Origin: Lachnospiraceae bacterium
Lineage (GTDB): Bacteria > Bacillota > Clostridia > Lachnospirales > Lachnospiraceae
Assembly (NCBI GenBank): GCA_022510625.1
Contig: JAFLTD010000026.1
Span: 1-33,206, forward strand
Length of the DNA stretch: 33,206 nucleotides
Direction: 5' to 3'
Shown here: positions 25,672-33,206 of the stretch, piece by piece
Layout of the letters: every line of letters starts with the position of its first letter
How positions within the stretch are numbered: the first letter of the stretch is position 1
Program-made: the position numbers and the translations under genes
The notes under the pieces: generated by a model
The model's input: the letters and a program-made list of their open reading frames with translations, nothing else
Told to the model about the DNA's origin: nothing
The model's database searches: none

Positions 25672-26673
25672 ATGTCTTACATTGATCTGATGAAGGAGAA
25701 AGCAAGGAGCGACAAAAAGACGATTGTACTGCCGGAGACGAATGATAAGAGGACGCTCATTGCTGCGTCACATATTATGAAGGAAGGCATTGCCAATATT
25801 ATAATGGTCGGAAATGAAGAAAAGATTATGGACGGTGCCGGATGGCTGGAAGTGGAACTGGACGGCGTTACGATTATTGATCCGGATAAAACAGAGAAGT
25901 TGGATGAGTACGTCGATATCTTATATGAGACGCGAAAGAACAAAGGCATGACACCGGAGAGAGCGAGAGAGATTCTTCTGGAGGATTATCTCACTTTCGG
26001 TGTTGTCATGGTTAAAGCAAATGATGCGGACGGTATGGTGGCGGGGGCATGCCATGCGACGGCGGATACATTAAGGCCGGCACTGCAGATCTTAAAAACC
26101 GCGCCGGGCGTCAAGCTCGTGTCGGGATTCTTTATACTTGACGTGCCGGATTGTACACTGGGAGAGAACGGGACGTTCCTGTTTGCGGACTGCGGGTTGA
26201 ATCAGGATCCTACAGCGGAAGAACTTGCCGCGATCGCAGATACTTCCGCCAAGAGTTTTAAGAGTCTGGTGGGAGCGAAACCGATCATTGCCATGCTGTC
26301 CCACTCTACGAAGGGAAGTGCCAAGCATCCTTTGGTGGATAAGATGGTGGAGGCTACACGGATTGCACATGAACAGTATCCGCATCTGTGTATTGACGGA
26401 GAACTGCAGTCGGATGCAGCGCTGGTACCTCAGGTGGCGAAGTCCAAAGCACCGGGCAGCGAGGTGGCAGGTAAGGCAAATGTACTTATTTTCCCGAATC
26501 TTGATAGCGGAAACATCGGATATAAGCTGGTGCAAAGACTGGGTAAGGCGGAGGCGTACGGACCGATGCTTCAGGGCATCTCCAAGCCCGTCAACGACCT
26601 TTCGAGAGGATGTTCCTGGGAGGATATCGTGGGTGTTGTGGCACTCACCGCAGTGCAGGCACAGTTAGCGTGA
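25672..26673 (+). CDS. pta: phosphate acetyltransferase
   Basis: 333 residues, the short form common in Bacillota. It starts MSYIDLMKEKARSDKKTIVLPE and includes FGVVMVKANDADGMVAGACH, SHSTKGSAKHP, DGELQSDAA, PNLDSGNIGYKLVQRL and GPMLQGISKPVNDLSRG. It interconverts acetyl-CoA and acetyl phosphate in acetate/ATP metabolism. AGGAGGGAAAGG (25660-25671) is the ribosome-binding site. Its usual partner ackA is not downstream; a signalling block is found there instead. Confidence 0.96.
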   Translation: MSYIDLMKEKARSDKKTIVLPETNDKRTLIAASHIMKEGIANIIMVGNEEKIMDGAGWLEVELDGVTIIDPDKTEKLDEYVDILYETRKNKGMTPERAREILLEDYLTFGVVMVKANDADGMVAGACHATADTLRPALQILKTAPGVKLVSGFFILDVPDCTLGENGTFLFADCGLNQDPTAEELAAIADTSAKSFKSLVGAKPIIAMLSHSTKGSAKHPLVDKMVEATRIAHEQYPHLCIDGELQSDAALVPQVAKSKAPGSEVAGKANVLIFPNLDSGNIGYKLVQRLGKAEAYGPMLQGISKPVNDLSRGCSWEDIVGVVALTAVQAQLA

Positions 26674-26732
26674 TTACGAGAGCTCGGGAATCTAATGCCG
26701 TACTGAAGTGAATATCTCTTCAAGGGGTTAGC

Positions 26733-26761
26733 TTGTATAACCGGATGATTTGTTATATAAT
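26733..26761 (+). promoter_or_regulatory. sigma-A-like promoter of the hybrid-kinase leader
   Basis: TTGTAT (26733-26738), 17-bp spacer, perfect TATAAT (26756-26761). The predicted start at about 26768 coincides with the first base of the long-range stem of the leader RNA. Confidence 0.65.
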
Positions 26762-26767
26762 GTTAAG

Positions 26768-26867
26768 GCAACATCAGTTCTGGGAGGAATGCGGCAACGT
26801 ATCGCCGGTGTCTCGGTTCACACATTGTATATCCCGGAGGAACACTCGGCGGCTGATGTTGTTTTTT
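26768..26867 (+). ncRNA. compact structured leader/sRNA candidate upstream of the PAS hybrid kinase
   Basis: By hand folding, a closing stem of 9 bp, CAACATCAG (26769-26777) / CTGATGTTG (26853-26861), runs directly into TTTTTT (26862-26867). Inside are two hairpins. One is AUGCG-GCAA-CGUAU (26789-26802), capped by a GNRA tetraloop. The other has CGCCGGTGT (26803-26811) paired with ACACTCGGCG (26842-26851, one bulged T), extended by CUC/GAG. A purine-rich stretch CTGGGA (26780-26785) could instead pair with TCCCGG (26832-26837), offering a switch. No known riboswitch class was recognised. It could be a riboswitch/attenuator for the kinase or a ~100-nt sRNA. Confidence 0.6.
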
Positions 26868-26909
26868 ACGCCTTTTTTTACGATTATACCAATGATGAAA
26901 GGAGCATAT

Positions 26910-29186
26910 ATGCCGGATCAAAATAATAACGAAAATCTGTATAAAGAGATTGTAACAAATATGACGGAAGGAGTTATGGTAATCAGTTTGAACGGAAAGA
27001 TTACCATGCTCAACCCGGCGGCGGAGAGCATGCTTGGTCTGACACAGGATGATGTAGGCAGTTCTTACGGGAGCATTTTCATGATGCGTGAAGGCACGGA
27101 TGCATTCAATGAGGTGATTTTCGATACGATCCAGGAAAGGGGTAAGGCAACCAATGTGACTGTAGATTTTATGCACAACGGAGAGATCAGGAACCTCACT
27201 TTGACTACGAGTTATATACGCAATAAAGGTGAAAAATCGGTAGTGGTAGTCATGAGTGATATGACAGAGCTGAATGAACTTCGCGATGCCCAGACTGCCT
27301 TAGAGAAAATCAAAAAACTTAACGCCGAGTTTGAGAAGGCGAAGAATGAGGCAATCATGGCAAATGAGGCCAAGAGCCTTTTCCTGTCGAATATGTCACA
27401 TGAGATCAGGACGCCGATCAATGCCGTGCTTGGCATGAATGAGATGATCTTAAGGGAATGTACGGATGAACAGCTCTTGACTTATGCCGCCAACATTCAA
27501 AGTTCGGGCAAGACATTACTGTTTTTGATCAACGATATATTGGATATGTCCAAGATCGAGTCCGGTAAGATGGAGATCATCCGCGTGGACTACGACCCGG
27601 CCTCCCTTATTATGGATCTGTGGAATGTCATCTTCCTGCGTGCACAGGAGAAAGACCTTTCAGTCAAGTTCTCGCTGGATGAGACACTTCCTAAGACGCT
27701 TTACGGGGACGATGTTAGGATCAAGCAGATTGTGACAAACCTGCTGACCAATGCGGTCAAATACACACCCCAGGGCGGCTTGGAGATGCATGTGGCATAT
27801 GAAAGACACGGGGAGGAGCAGCTGTCCCTTATCATATCCGTAAAGGATACAGGCATGGGTATCAAGAAAGAAGATATGGGTAAGCTGTTTGAGAACTTCC
27901 AGAGACTTGACGAGGAGAAGAATAGGAATATAGAGGGAACCGGACTTGGCATGAATATCACCATGTCGCTGTTGAAACTGATGGACGGTGATATGAATGT
28001 GGAGAGCGAGTACGGTAAAGGCTCCACCTTCACAGTCACGATACCGCAGCGAATCGTATGCGATGAACCCACGGGAGATTTCGAATCCATCAAGATCATG
28101 CAGGAGAAGAATCATGCAGACAGACGGCAGAGTTTTGAGGCCCCGGATGCAAATGTGCTTGTGGTGGACGATAACGCCATGAACCTTACGGTGTTCAAGT
28201 CACTTCTCAAACGTACCAAGATGAATATCGTGACGGCGGATTCCGGAAAGAAATGTCTGGAACTTGTTCAGAAGGACCACTACGATATTATTTTCATGGA
28301 TCACATGATGCCGGAGATGGACGGTGTTGAGACGCTGCATGAGATACAGAAGATGAAGGACTTCCCCAATGCGGATACGCCGATCATCGTGTTGACGGCT
28401 AACGCCCTTTCCGGAGCGAGGGAAGGTTACATGAAGGAAGGATTCGCTGATTTTTTGACGAAGCCGATTGACGTGGATCTGTTGGAGCAGACAGTCGCCG
28501 ATTTTCTGCCGAAAGACTTGGTCAGGATAAGGGAGTCCGGCGGGGCAGATGATGAGAAGGCGGAAACAGAGCAAAATATTGACTATGAAGGTTTTATGCA
28601 GTATGGTATTTCCATAGAGAACGGGTTGTCCCTTGCAAAGGGCGATATGGACATCTATGTCGATCTGGTGGATATGTTCCTCAGGGAGCATGAAAAGCAG
28701 GATGCCATGGAACAATTCATTCTGGACAGGAACATGAAAGATTATGCAATCTGGGTACACGGCTTAAAGGGCAACGCGAGAACGCTCGGGGCGGACAAGC
28801 TGGCAGACATAGCCTATGAGCATGAGTTGAAGAGCAAGGCCGATGATATTGCTTATGTGGAAGCTCACTGGGATGAGCTTGTCGCCGTATGGGATACCAC
28901 GCAGGATGGTTTTCGGGAATTCCGCGGAGAGGATTCAGGCAAGTACGGTGTTGTCAGCAGCGAAAACGGAGAGGTGCTGCAGCTGTCACAGAGTGACTTG
29001 GAGAATGTTGCATCGCTTCTTGAGAACTTCGAGACGGATCAGGCTTTAGAACAGTTAAAAGAGTGGATCGGAAGCCCTCTTGAGCAGGAAATGTATGAGT
29101 TGATCAAGAGTGTCCTGATTGCTTTGGAAGATGAATTTGATGAAGATAAAGCAATAGAATTGCTAATGAAAAACGGAGGTAAATAA
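26910..29186 (+). CDS. cytosolic PAS hybrid histidine kinase with receiver and Hpt domains
   Basis: 758 residues, no TM helix. Domains: PAS (about 10-130; NMTEGVMVISLNGKITMLNPAAESML), coiled linker, HisKA with His164 in NMSHEIRTPIN, ATPase with NLLTNAVKYT, DTGMGI and GTGLGMNI, receiver with Asp464 in FMDHMMP, then Hpt with His617 in HGLKGNARTLGA. The phosphate can thus pass His-Asp-His within one protein. The start at ATG 26910 has AAAGGAG at 26898-26904; the frame stays open to 26733 but that stretch carries the structured leader. A stand-alone receiver follows 2 nt after the stop and is the obvious phosphate acceptor. The signal is unknown. Confidence 0.92.
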   Translation: MPDQNNNENLYKEIVTNMTEGVMVISLNGKITMLNPAAESMLGLTQDDVGSSYGSIFMMREGTDAFNEVIFDTIQERGKATNVTVDFMHNGEIRNLTLTTSYIRNKGEKSVVVVMSDMTELNELRDAQTALEKIKKLNAEFEKAKNEAIMANEAKSLFLSNMSHEIRTPINAVLGMNEMILRECTDEQLLTYAANIQSSGKTLLFLINDILDMSKIESGKMEIIRVDYDPASLIMDLWNVIFLRAQEKDLSVKFSLDETLPKTLYGDDVRIKQIVTNLLTNAVKYTPQGGLEMHVAYERHGEEQLSLIISVKDTGMGIKKEDMGKLFENFQRLDEEKNRNIEGTGLGMNITMSLLKLMDGDMNVESEYGKGSTFTVTIPQRIVCDEPTGDFESIKIMQEKNHADRRQSFEAPDANVLVVDDNAMNLTVFKSLLKRTKMNIVTADSGKKCLELVQKDHYDIIFMDHMMPEMDGVETLHEIQKMKDFPNADTPIIVLTANALSGAREGYMKEGFADFLTKPIDVDLLEQTVADFLPKDLVRIRESGGADDEKAETEQNIDYEGFMQYGISIENGLSLAKGDMDIYVDLVDMFLREHEKQDAMEQFILDRNMKDYAIWVHGLKGNARTLGADKLADIAYEHELKSKADDIAYVEAHWDELVAVWDTTQDGFREFRGEDSGKYGVVSSENGEVLQLSQSDLENVASLLENFETDQALEQLKEWIGSPLEQEMYELIKSVLIALEDEFDEDKAIELLMKNGGK

Positions 29187-29188
29187 AG

Positions 29189-29602
29189 ATGTTTGGTGAG
29201 AAGAAAAAAATTGTGGCAGTGGATGACAGCGGTATTATTCTCAAGATGCTTACGAAAGTGCTGGGTGAAAAATATGAAGTTCACGCATTTTCAACCGGTA
29301 AGCGGACACTCCAGTTTCTGAAGGAGAAAGACAGAACGCCGGACTTGATCATCCTGGATATTGATATGCCGGAGATTAACGGATATGAGATGCTCCAAAT
29401 GATTAAGGAAAAGGATCATCTTGAGAACGTTCCGGTTATCTTCCTCACGTCCAACAGCGACAAGAGTCATGTGGTAAAGGCTGTGGCGGGCGGGGCCAAG
29501 GACTATGTGGTTAAGCCGATCGATGAGGAAATTCTGATGGAGAAAGTAAGTTCGCTGATAGACGACGAGGCGGACAGGAAAATGAACTGGGACAAAATCT
29601 AA
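29189..29602 (+). CDS. stand-alone CheY-like receiver
   Basis: 137 residues, a receiver domain with no output domain. Asp12-Asp13 (VDDSG) bind Mg2+, Asp57 in LDIDMP is the phospho-acceptor, Thr87 and Lys109 (VVKPID) complete the site. The C-terminal tail is short and acidic. The upstream gene ends with an Hpt domain, so a phosphorelay to this receiver is inferred. AACGGAGG (29172-29179) is its ribosome-binding site, inside the end of the kinase gene. It converges with a PP2C gene after only 3 nt and no terminator is visible. Confidence 0.92.
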   Translation: MFGEKKKIVAVDDSGIILKMLTKVLGEKYEVHAFSTGKRTLQFLKEKDRTPDLIILDIDMPEINGYEMLQMIKEKDHLENVPVIFLTSNSDKSHVVKAVAGGAKDYVVKPIDEEILMEKVSSLIDDEADRKMNWDKI

Positions 29603-29605
29603 ATA

Positions 29606-31027
29606 TTACTGCACCTGCATTGCTTTGATATACTCCACGCAGAGCATCGTGATATCATCGAATTGTGGTGCATCGCCTACAAAAGCGTCAATATCATCTT
29701 TCACTGTCGCCAGCAGCTGTGCCGGCGGCAGTGCTGTATTTTTAGCGAGAATTTCTCCAAGCCTCTTCATACCGTAGAGCTCCTGGGCGGCATTGGTCGC
29801 CTCGGCCACGCCGTCCGTGTACAGGAAGATCTTATCGCCCGGTCTAAGCTGCATACTGCCGCCGGAGTACTGTATGCCTTCCATGCCCGCCAGCACGAAA
29901 CCTGCGCGGATCTTTCGGGGTTCATATACGCCGCCGGCTCTCGCGACGAAAGGCGGTTCGTGTCCCGCATTGACGAAGATGAACTCTCCGTTCACAAGGT
30001 CGAGAATACCTTCAAACGCCGTGATAAATAAGCCCTCGTTGTTGGATTCGCATAGAATGTCATTTACTTCGGTGAACACTTCGCCCAGATCGCGGCCGGG
30101 TTTCGTGTGGTCTTTGATCAGCGTCTTGCCGATCATCATAAAAAGCGCGGCAGGGACACCTTTGCCGGATACGTCCGCCATGACGATGGCAAGGTGCCTG
30201 TCGTCCACCATAAAGAAATCATAGAAGTCACCGCCCACCTCTTTAGCAGGATTCATCGTCGCATAGATATCAAACTCGGGTCTGTCCGGAAATGCCGGAA
30301 AGATACTCGGCAGCATGTCCGCCTGAATCTGTGTCGCCACGTCAAGTTCCGTGGAAATACGTTTGTGTTCCACACTCTCCGCAATCTGTCTTTTTAAAAG
30401 ATTGCGGGTCCGGTCTGCCAGGGACATACAGATAAAACTTTCTCCAAACAACACAAGTGTTCTCGGAAATGCAAAAAACATAATAGCTTCATATATCACC
30501 TGCTGTGTGATAATTCTGGGTCCCGAATAGTAAGGGGCATTCAACATGGCGGTATCCCATTCACCGTAGTATAGCCCTATAATAACGGAAACAGGAAACA
30601 AAAGCATCGACTCTACTAACGCAATTCTTGTCAGTTTTCTGGAATAATAATGACAGCTTAAAATGATGGGCAGCGTCCACAACAGCGGTCCATGCTTGGG
30701 CAATGTGCTGGATATGGCGAAAACGCCTATCACACTGCATAATATCCCAACATGTTTTACCCATGAAGGCTCTCCGCCCGTGATCATACAGACGATCGCC
30801 GGTGTCAAATATGCGATGACCAAAACCACTACACCGATACTCATGATAATCAGGGGAATCGGAAATACTCCCAAAACATCCAAAACCCACAGGAACGCTC
30901 CGACGCTCGAGCATGCGGCCAGACTCTTTGCCACATACTGGTTTGCCTCGACCTCATTTTGATGCATTGCCGAGAATTCTTCTTCCATATTAAAATTTTT
31001 GTCACGTTTTTTTGCCTTAAGTGTCAT
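29606..31027 (-). CDS. membrane PP2C/SpoIIE-type serine phosphatase, copy A
   Basis: 473 residues. About six hydrophobic helices occupy residues ~30-200, then a short coiled linker (ADRTRNLLKRQIAESVEHKRISTELD) and a PP2C/RsbU-type phosphatase domain. Metal-binding acids are in GGDFYDFF, MADVSGKG, YTDGVAEA and FDDITML. Such phosphatases usually dephosphorylate anti-sigma antagonists or other proteins on signal. ATG 31027 was chosen because GAGG sits 9 nt upstream; the frame extends to 31075 but this overlaps copy B. It starts 14 nt after copy B's stop, so the two are likely co-transcribed. Target is not known. Confidence 0.9.
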   Translation of the reverse strand: MTLKAKKRDKNFNMEEEFSAMHQNEVEANQYVAKSLAACSSVGAFLWVLDVLGVFPIPLIIMSIGVVVLVIAYLTPAIVCMITGGEPSWVKHVGILCSVIGVFAISSTLPKHGPLLWTLPIILSCHYYSRKLTRIALVESMLLFPVSVIIGLYYGEWDTAMLNAPYYSGPRIITQQVIYEAIMFFAFPRTLVLFGESFICMSLADRTRNLLKRQIAESVEHKRISTELDVATQIQADMLPSIFPAFPDRPEFDIYATMNPAKEVGGDFYDFFMVDDRHLAIVMADVSGKGVPAALFMMIGKTLIKDHTKPGRDLGEVFTEVNDILCESNNEGLFITAFEGILDLVNGEFIFVNAGHEPPFVARAGGVYEPRKIRAGFVLAGMEGIQYSGGSMQLRPGDKIFLYTDGVAEATNAAQELYGMKRLGEILAKNTALPPAQLLATVKDDIDAFVGDAPQFDDITMLCVEYIKAMQVQ

Positions 31028-31041
31028 TATCTTGTTCCTCA

Positions 31042-32463
31042 TTATTGCGACATTGCTTTCAGATATTCCAAACAAAGCATGGTAATATCGTCAAACTGCG
31101 GCGCGTCCCCCACGAAAGCATCGATATCCGCTTTCACGGCTGTCAGAAGTTCGGTTGGCTTAAGTGCGGTATTTTTTGCAAGGATTTCACTCAACCTGTC
31201 CATACCGTACAGTTCCTGTGCGGCATTAGTCGCCTCGGTGACACCGTCCGTGTACTGGAAAATCTTGTCTCCGGGCGCAAGCTGCATGCTGCCCCCTGTA
31301 TACTTCATCCCTTCCATGCCCGCAAGCACAAAGCCGTGATTGATCTTATAAGGTTCATACACGCCGCCTCCCTTTGCGATGAATGGCATCTCATGTCCTG
31401 CATTGACGAAGCGGAACTCGCCGGTCACCAGATTGAGCACACCTTCGAAGGCCGTGATAAACAGCCCGGCACTGTTAGATTCACACAGGATGTTGTTGAC
31501 TTCAGTGAAGACATCGCCCAAATCGCTCTTTGACTTTGTATGGTCCTTGATCAGGGTCTTACCGATCACCATGAAGAGTGCGGCGGGAACACCCTTGCCG
31601 GATACGTCCGCCATGACGATGGCAAGATGTTTGTTGTCCAACATAAAGAAGTCATAGAAATCGCCGCCCACTTCCTTGGCGGGGTTCATCGTCGCATAGA
31701 TGTCAAACTCGGGTCTGTCAGGAAAAGCGGGGAAGATACTTGGCAGCATATCCGCCTGAATCTGCGTCGCCACATCAAGCTCCGTGGAGATGCGCTGATG
31801 TTCTTCGCTGTCTGCAATCTGCCGCTTGAAAATAATCCTTGTTCTCTTCGACAGTGTGGTACAGATTACGGAAATTCCCAAAAGCATAAATATCCTTGTA
31901 AACACAAAATAAAGTGTCGTCTCATATACATTTTGAGATGTGACTATCCGCTCCCCACTGTAATAACCTGCATTCAACAGATTCTGATCCCATTCTCCGA
32001 AAAACAGGGCAATATAAAGGGATGGTAAGAAAAATATCCACGACAAAACAAGCGTCATTTTAGTTAATTTAGGGGAATAATAATGACAACTCAGCATAAG
32101 GGGAAGTGTCCATGTAAGAACACCGTGCTTTGACATGGCGCTGGATAAGACGAAGATAGCCAGGATACAGCTAAAAATCAGCGCATATTTAACCCACCAT
32201 TGTTCAGCACCGGTAATCTTGCAGATTAAGGTCGGAAGCAAAAAGAAAAAGATGACAAGCGGCATCGCGAAATTCATGATTTCTGCCGGGACGATAAATA
32301 TATTTATGATATCTAAAAACCATGCCGTAGCCCCGATTAAGGCGCATGTTCTCAAGCCTCTGGCGGCATAATGGTTCGCTTCTTTTTCATTTTGGGCGAG
32401 AGCATTGGACTCTATACCTGTATTTGACAGCGTATTTGACTCGTCGGTTCTCTTGTTTTTCAA
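31042..32463 (-). CDS. membrane PP2C/SpoIIE-type serine phosphatase, copy B
   Basis: 473 residues, exactly the length of copy A, with the same order: ~six TM helices, linker (SKRTRIIFKRQIADSEEHQRISTELD), PP2C catalytic domain with GGDFYDFF, MADVSGKG, YTDGVTEA and FDDITML. The catalytic halves are nearly identical between copies while the membrane halves differ clearly. The start is TTG at 32463: GAGG lies 9 nt upstream on this strand and the minus-strand promoter at 32496-32524 leaves a short leader. It is the promoter-proximal gene of the pair. Confidence 0.9.
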   Translation of the reverse strand: MKNKRTDESNTLSNTGIESNALAQNEKEANHYAARGLRTCALIGATAWFLDIINIFIVPAEIMNFAMPLVIFFFLLPTLICKITGAEQWWVKYALIFSCILAIFVLSSAMSKHGVLTWTLPLMLSCHYYSPKLTKMTLVLSWIFFLPSLYIALFFGEWDQNLLNAGYYSGERIVTSQNVYETTLYFVFTRIFMLLGISVICTTLSKRTRIIFKRQIADSEEHQRISTELDVATQIQADMLPSIFPAFPDRPEFDIYATMNPAKEVGGDFYDFFMLDNKHLAIVMADVSGKGVPAALFMVIGKTLIKDHTKSKSDLGDVFTEVNNILCESNSAGLFITAFEGVLNLVTGEFRFVNAGHEMPFIAKGGGVYEPYKINHGFVLAGMEGMKYTGGSMQLAPGDKIFQYTDGVTEATNAAQELYGMDRLSEILAKNTALKPTELLTAVKADIDAFVGDAPQFDDITMLCLEYLKAMSQ

Positions 32464-32495
32464 ATCGGTTATCCTCGGTCTATTAATGTAGAAAC

Positions 32496-32524
32496 ATCAT
32501 ATATTTTAAAGTATTTTCCGACAA
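32496..32524 (-). promoter_or_regulatory. sigma-A-like promoter for the two phosphatases
   Basis: Minus strand: TTGTCG (32524-32519), 17-bp spacer, TATGAT (32501-32496). The -10 matches consensus at 5 of 6 positions. The divergent DUF177 promoter starts 60 bp away. Confidence 0.6.
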
Positions 32525-32580
32525 AAAGCAACCGAAAGCTTTCCGGATGGTCTGCCCTGATGAGCGGTTTGCCAATTTAG

Positions 32581-32639
32581 TAGTTGACAAACAATATCCT
32601 CATAGGTATAATTGTTTGAGTGTGGATAGGAGTCAACTA
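32581..32639 (+). promoter_or_regulatory. consensus promoter with two nested inverted repeats (operator candidate)
   Basis: A perfect TTGACA (32584-32589), 17-bp spacer and perfect TATAAT (32607-32612) form the best promoter in the window. CAAACAAT (32588-32595) and ATTGTTTG (32611-32618) are 8-bp inverted arms about two helical turns apart, overlapping -35 and -10. A second pair, TAGTTGAC (32581-32588) and GTCAACTA (32632-32639), encloses the first and reaches the start codon at 32639. The arrangement suggests a dimeric repressor site. Confidence 0.75.
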
Positions 32640-33166
32640 TGTTCGTGAACTTAACGGATGTGTTAACAAACGAGGGCAGGACGATCACAGTGCAGGCGGA
32701 GCCGGAACTTGAGCGGGTCACGATTGGTGATACGGTTTTTCCGGTTAAGGACATAGCACCGACCGACTTGACTTGTACCAATATCGGTAGAGGAAAGGCG
32801 AGGGTTACCGGCAGCACGAAGATAACGATTGCCATGAATTGTGACAGATGCCTTAAGTCTGTGGACAGGACACTTGAACTTCAATTTGACAGGGAAGTGT
32901 TTGCGCCGGACATGACAGATACCATACCTGACGGGAATGACGATCAGGAGTTTATGGACGGCTGTCAGTTGAACGTGGAAGACTTGCTGAACATTGAAAT
33001 TGTAATTAACTGGCCTATGAAGATTCTGTGCAAGCCTGACTGTCGTGGAATTTGTCGTCAGTGCGGCAAGGATTTGAATACGGGAACATGCGATTGTGAT
33101 ACCTTTGTTCCTGATCCCAGGATGGCGGTAATCAAGGATATTTTTAACGGGAATAAGGAGGTGTAA
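32639..33166 (+). CDS. DUF177 / YceD family protein
   Basis: 175 residues. It shows the DUF177 pattern: strand-rich N-terminus, CDRCLKSV in the middle, LNVEDLLNIEIVINWPMKILC, then CKPDCRGICRQCGKDLNTGTCDC with paired cysteines (a probable zinc site). The family sits beside rpmF across bacteria and is linked to 23S rRNA synthesis or processing; the biochemical role is not settled. ATG 32639 has AGGAG at 32628-32632. rpmF starts 2 nt after the stop. Confidence 0.92.
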   Translation: MFVNLTDVLTNEGRTITVQAEPELERVTIGDTVFPVKDIAPTDLTCTNIGRGKARVTGSTKITIAMNCDRCLKSVDRTLELQFDREVFAPDMTDTIPDGNDDQEFMDGCQLNVEDLLNIEIVINWPMKILCKPDCRGICRQCGKDLNTGTCDCDTFVPDPRMAVIKDIFNGNKEV

Positions 33167-33168
33167 AG

Positions 33169-33206
33169 ATGTCTATTTGTCCTAAGAACAAATCTTCTAA
33201 AGGTAG
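33169..33206 (+). CDS. rpmF: 50S ribosomal protein bL32, N-terminus only
   Basis: The first 12 codons read MSICPKNKSSKG (the next codon is cut by the window end), the bL32 N-terminus as found in Lachnospiraceae. AAGGAGG (33155-33161) is a full Shine-Dalgarno sequence 7 nt upstream. The gene order DUF177-rpmF supports the call. Confidence 0.88.
   Translation, partial: MSICPKNKSSKG

Noticed and set aside
26733-26909. In-frame N-terminal extension of the PAS hybrid kinase
   Set aside because: The frame is open, but AAAGGAG sits right before ATG 26910, the extension is not PAS-like, and the stretch holds a promoter-proximal structured RNA with a U-tract.
31021-31533. Plus-strand ORFs antisense to the PP2C phosphatases
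   Set aside because: They mirror the conserved catalytic domain in both copies and have no start signals or recognisable domains.

Overview
The window looks like a chromosomal segment from a clostridial Bacillota, most likely Lachnospiraceae. This rests on gene content and order: tmcAL-pta followed further on by DUF177-rpmF, an FtsA-like ATPase next to WalJ, the UPF0237/UPF0210 pair, and a bL32 protein starting MSICPKNKSSKGR. Shine-Dalgarno sites are strong and promoters are sigma-A-like. No phage, transposase, integrase, rRNA or CRISPR was seen. Names come from motif recognition only; no database search was run.

Layout. (1) 1-155: 3' part of a tRNA-Leu(CAA), a decayed second copy of its 3' end, and a terminator. 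(2) 177-2842: cell-envelope group with a secreted GH25 lysozyme, a membrane-anchored LytM-like protein that has lost its catalytic histidines, and a bactofilin, closed by a terminator. (3) 2854-9819: a zf-HC2-like membrane protein, DNA polymerase I, dephospho-CoA kinase, a large FtsA/PilM-type ATPase carrying a 30-bp coding minisatellite, and the WalJ-type metallo-hydrolase. (4) 9851-13005: an ACT-domain regulator with its PFL/UPF0210 partner, a cysteine-rich YkgJ-like protein and an NAD-dependent epimerase-like protein. (5) 13057-15335: feoA-feoB ferrous iron uptake. (6) 15361-19683: an HPr-like protein without the active histidine, a terminator, then sbcD-sbcC. (7) 19713-24238: cardiolipin synthase, a PlsC-type acyltransferase and a seven-TM hybrid histidine kinase. 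(8) 24260-25498 on the minus strand: tmcAL, divergent from pta (25672-26673).

(9) 26733-32524 is the most unusual region: a compact structured leader RNA, a cytosolic PAS-kinase-receiver-Hpt hybrid kinase, a stand-alone receiver, and convergent to these two tandem equal-length membrane-anchored PP2C/SpoIIE-type phosphatases. This block sits between pta and DUF177-rpmF, where related genomes, as I recall, usually carry ackA. (10) 32581-33206: a consensus promoter with two nested inverted repeats drives DUF177 and rpmF, the latter cut by the window end.

The best candidate for something undescribed is the ~100-nt RNA at 26768-26867. It starts at the predicted transcription start and has a closing 9-bp stem, a GNRA-capped hairpin and a long second hairpin. 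Its closing stem runs straight into a U-tract upstream of the hybrid kinase. Other points worth a second look are the operator-like repeats at 32581-32639, the dead LytM/bactofilin pair, the Asp-for-His HPr-like protein, the VNTR in the FtsA-like ATPase and the paired phosphatases.
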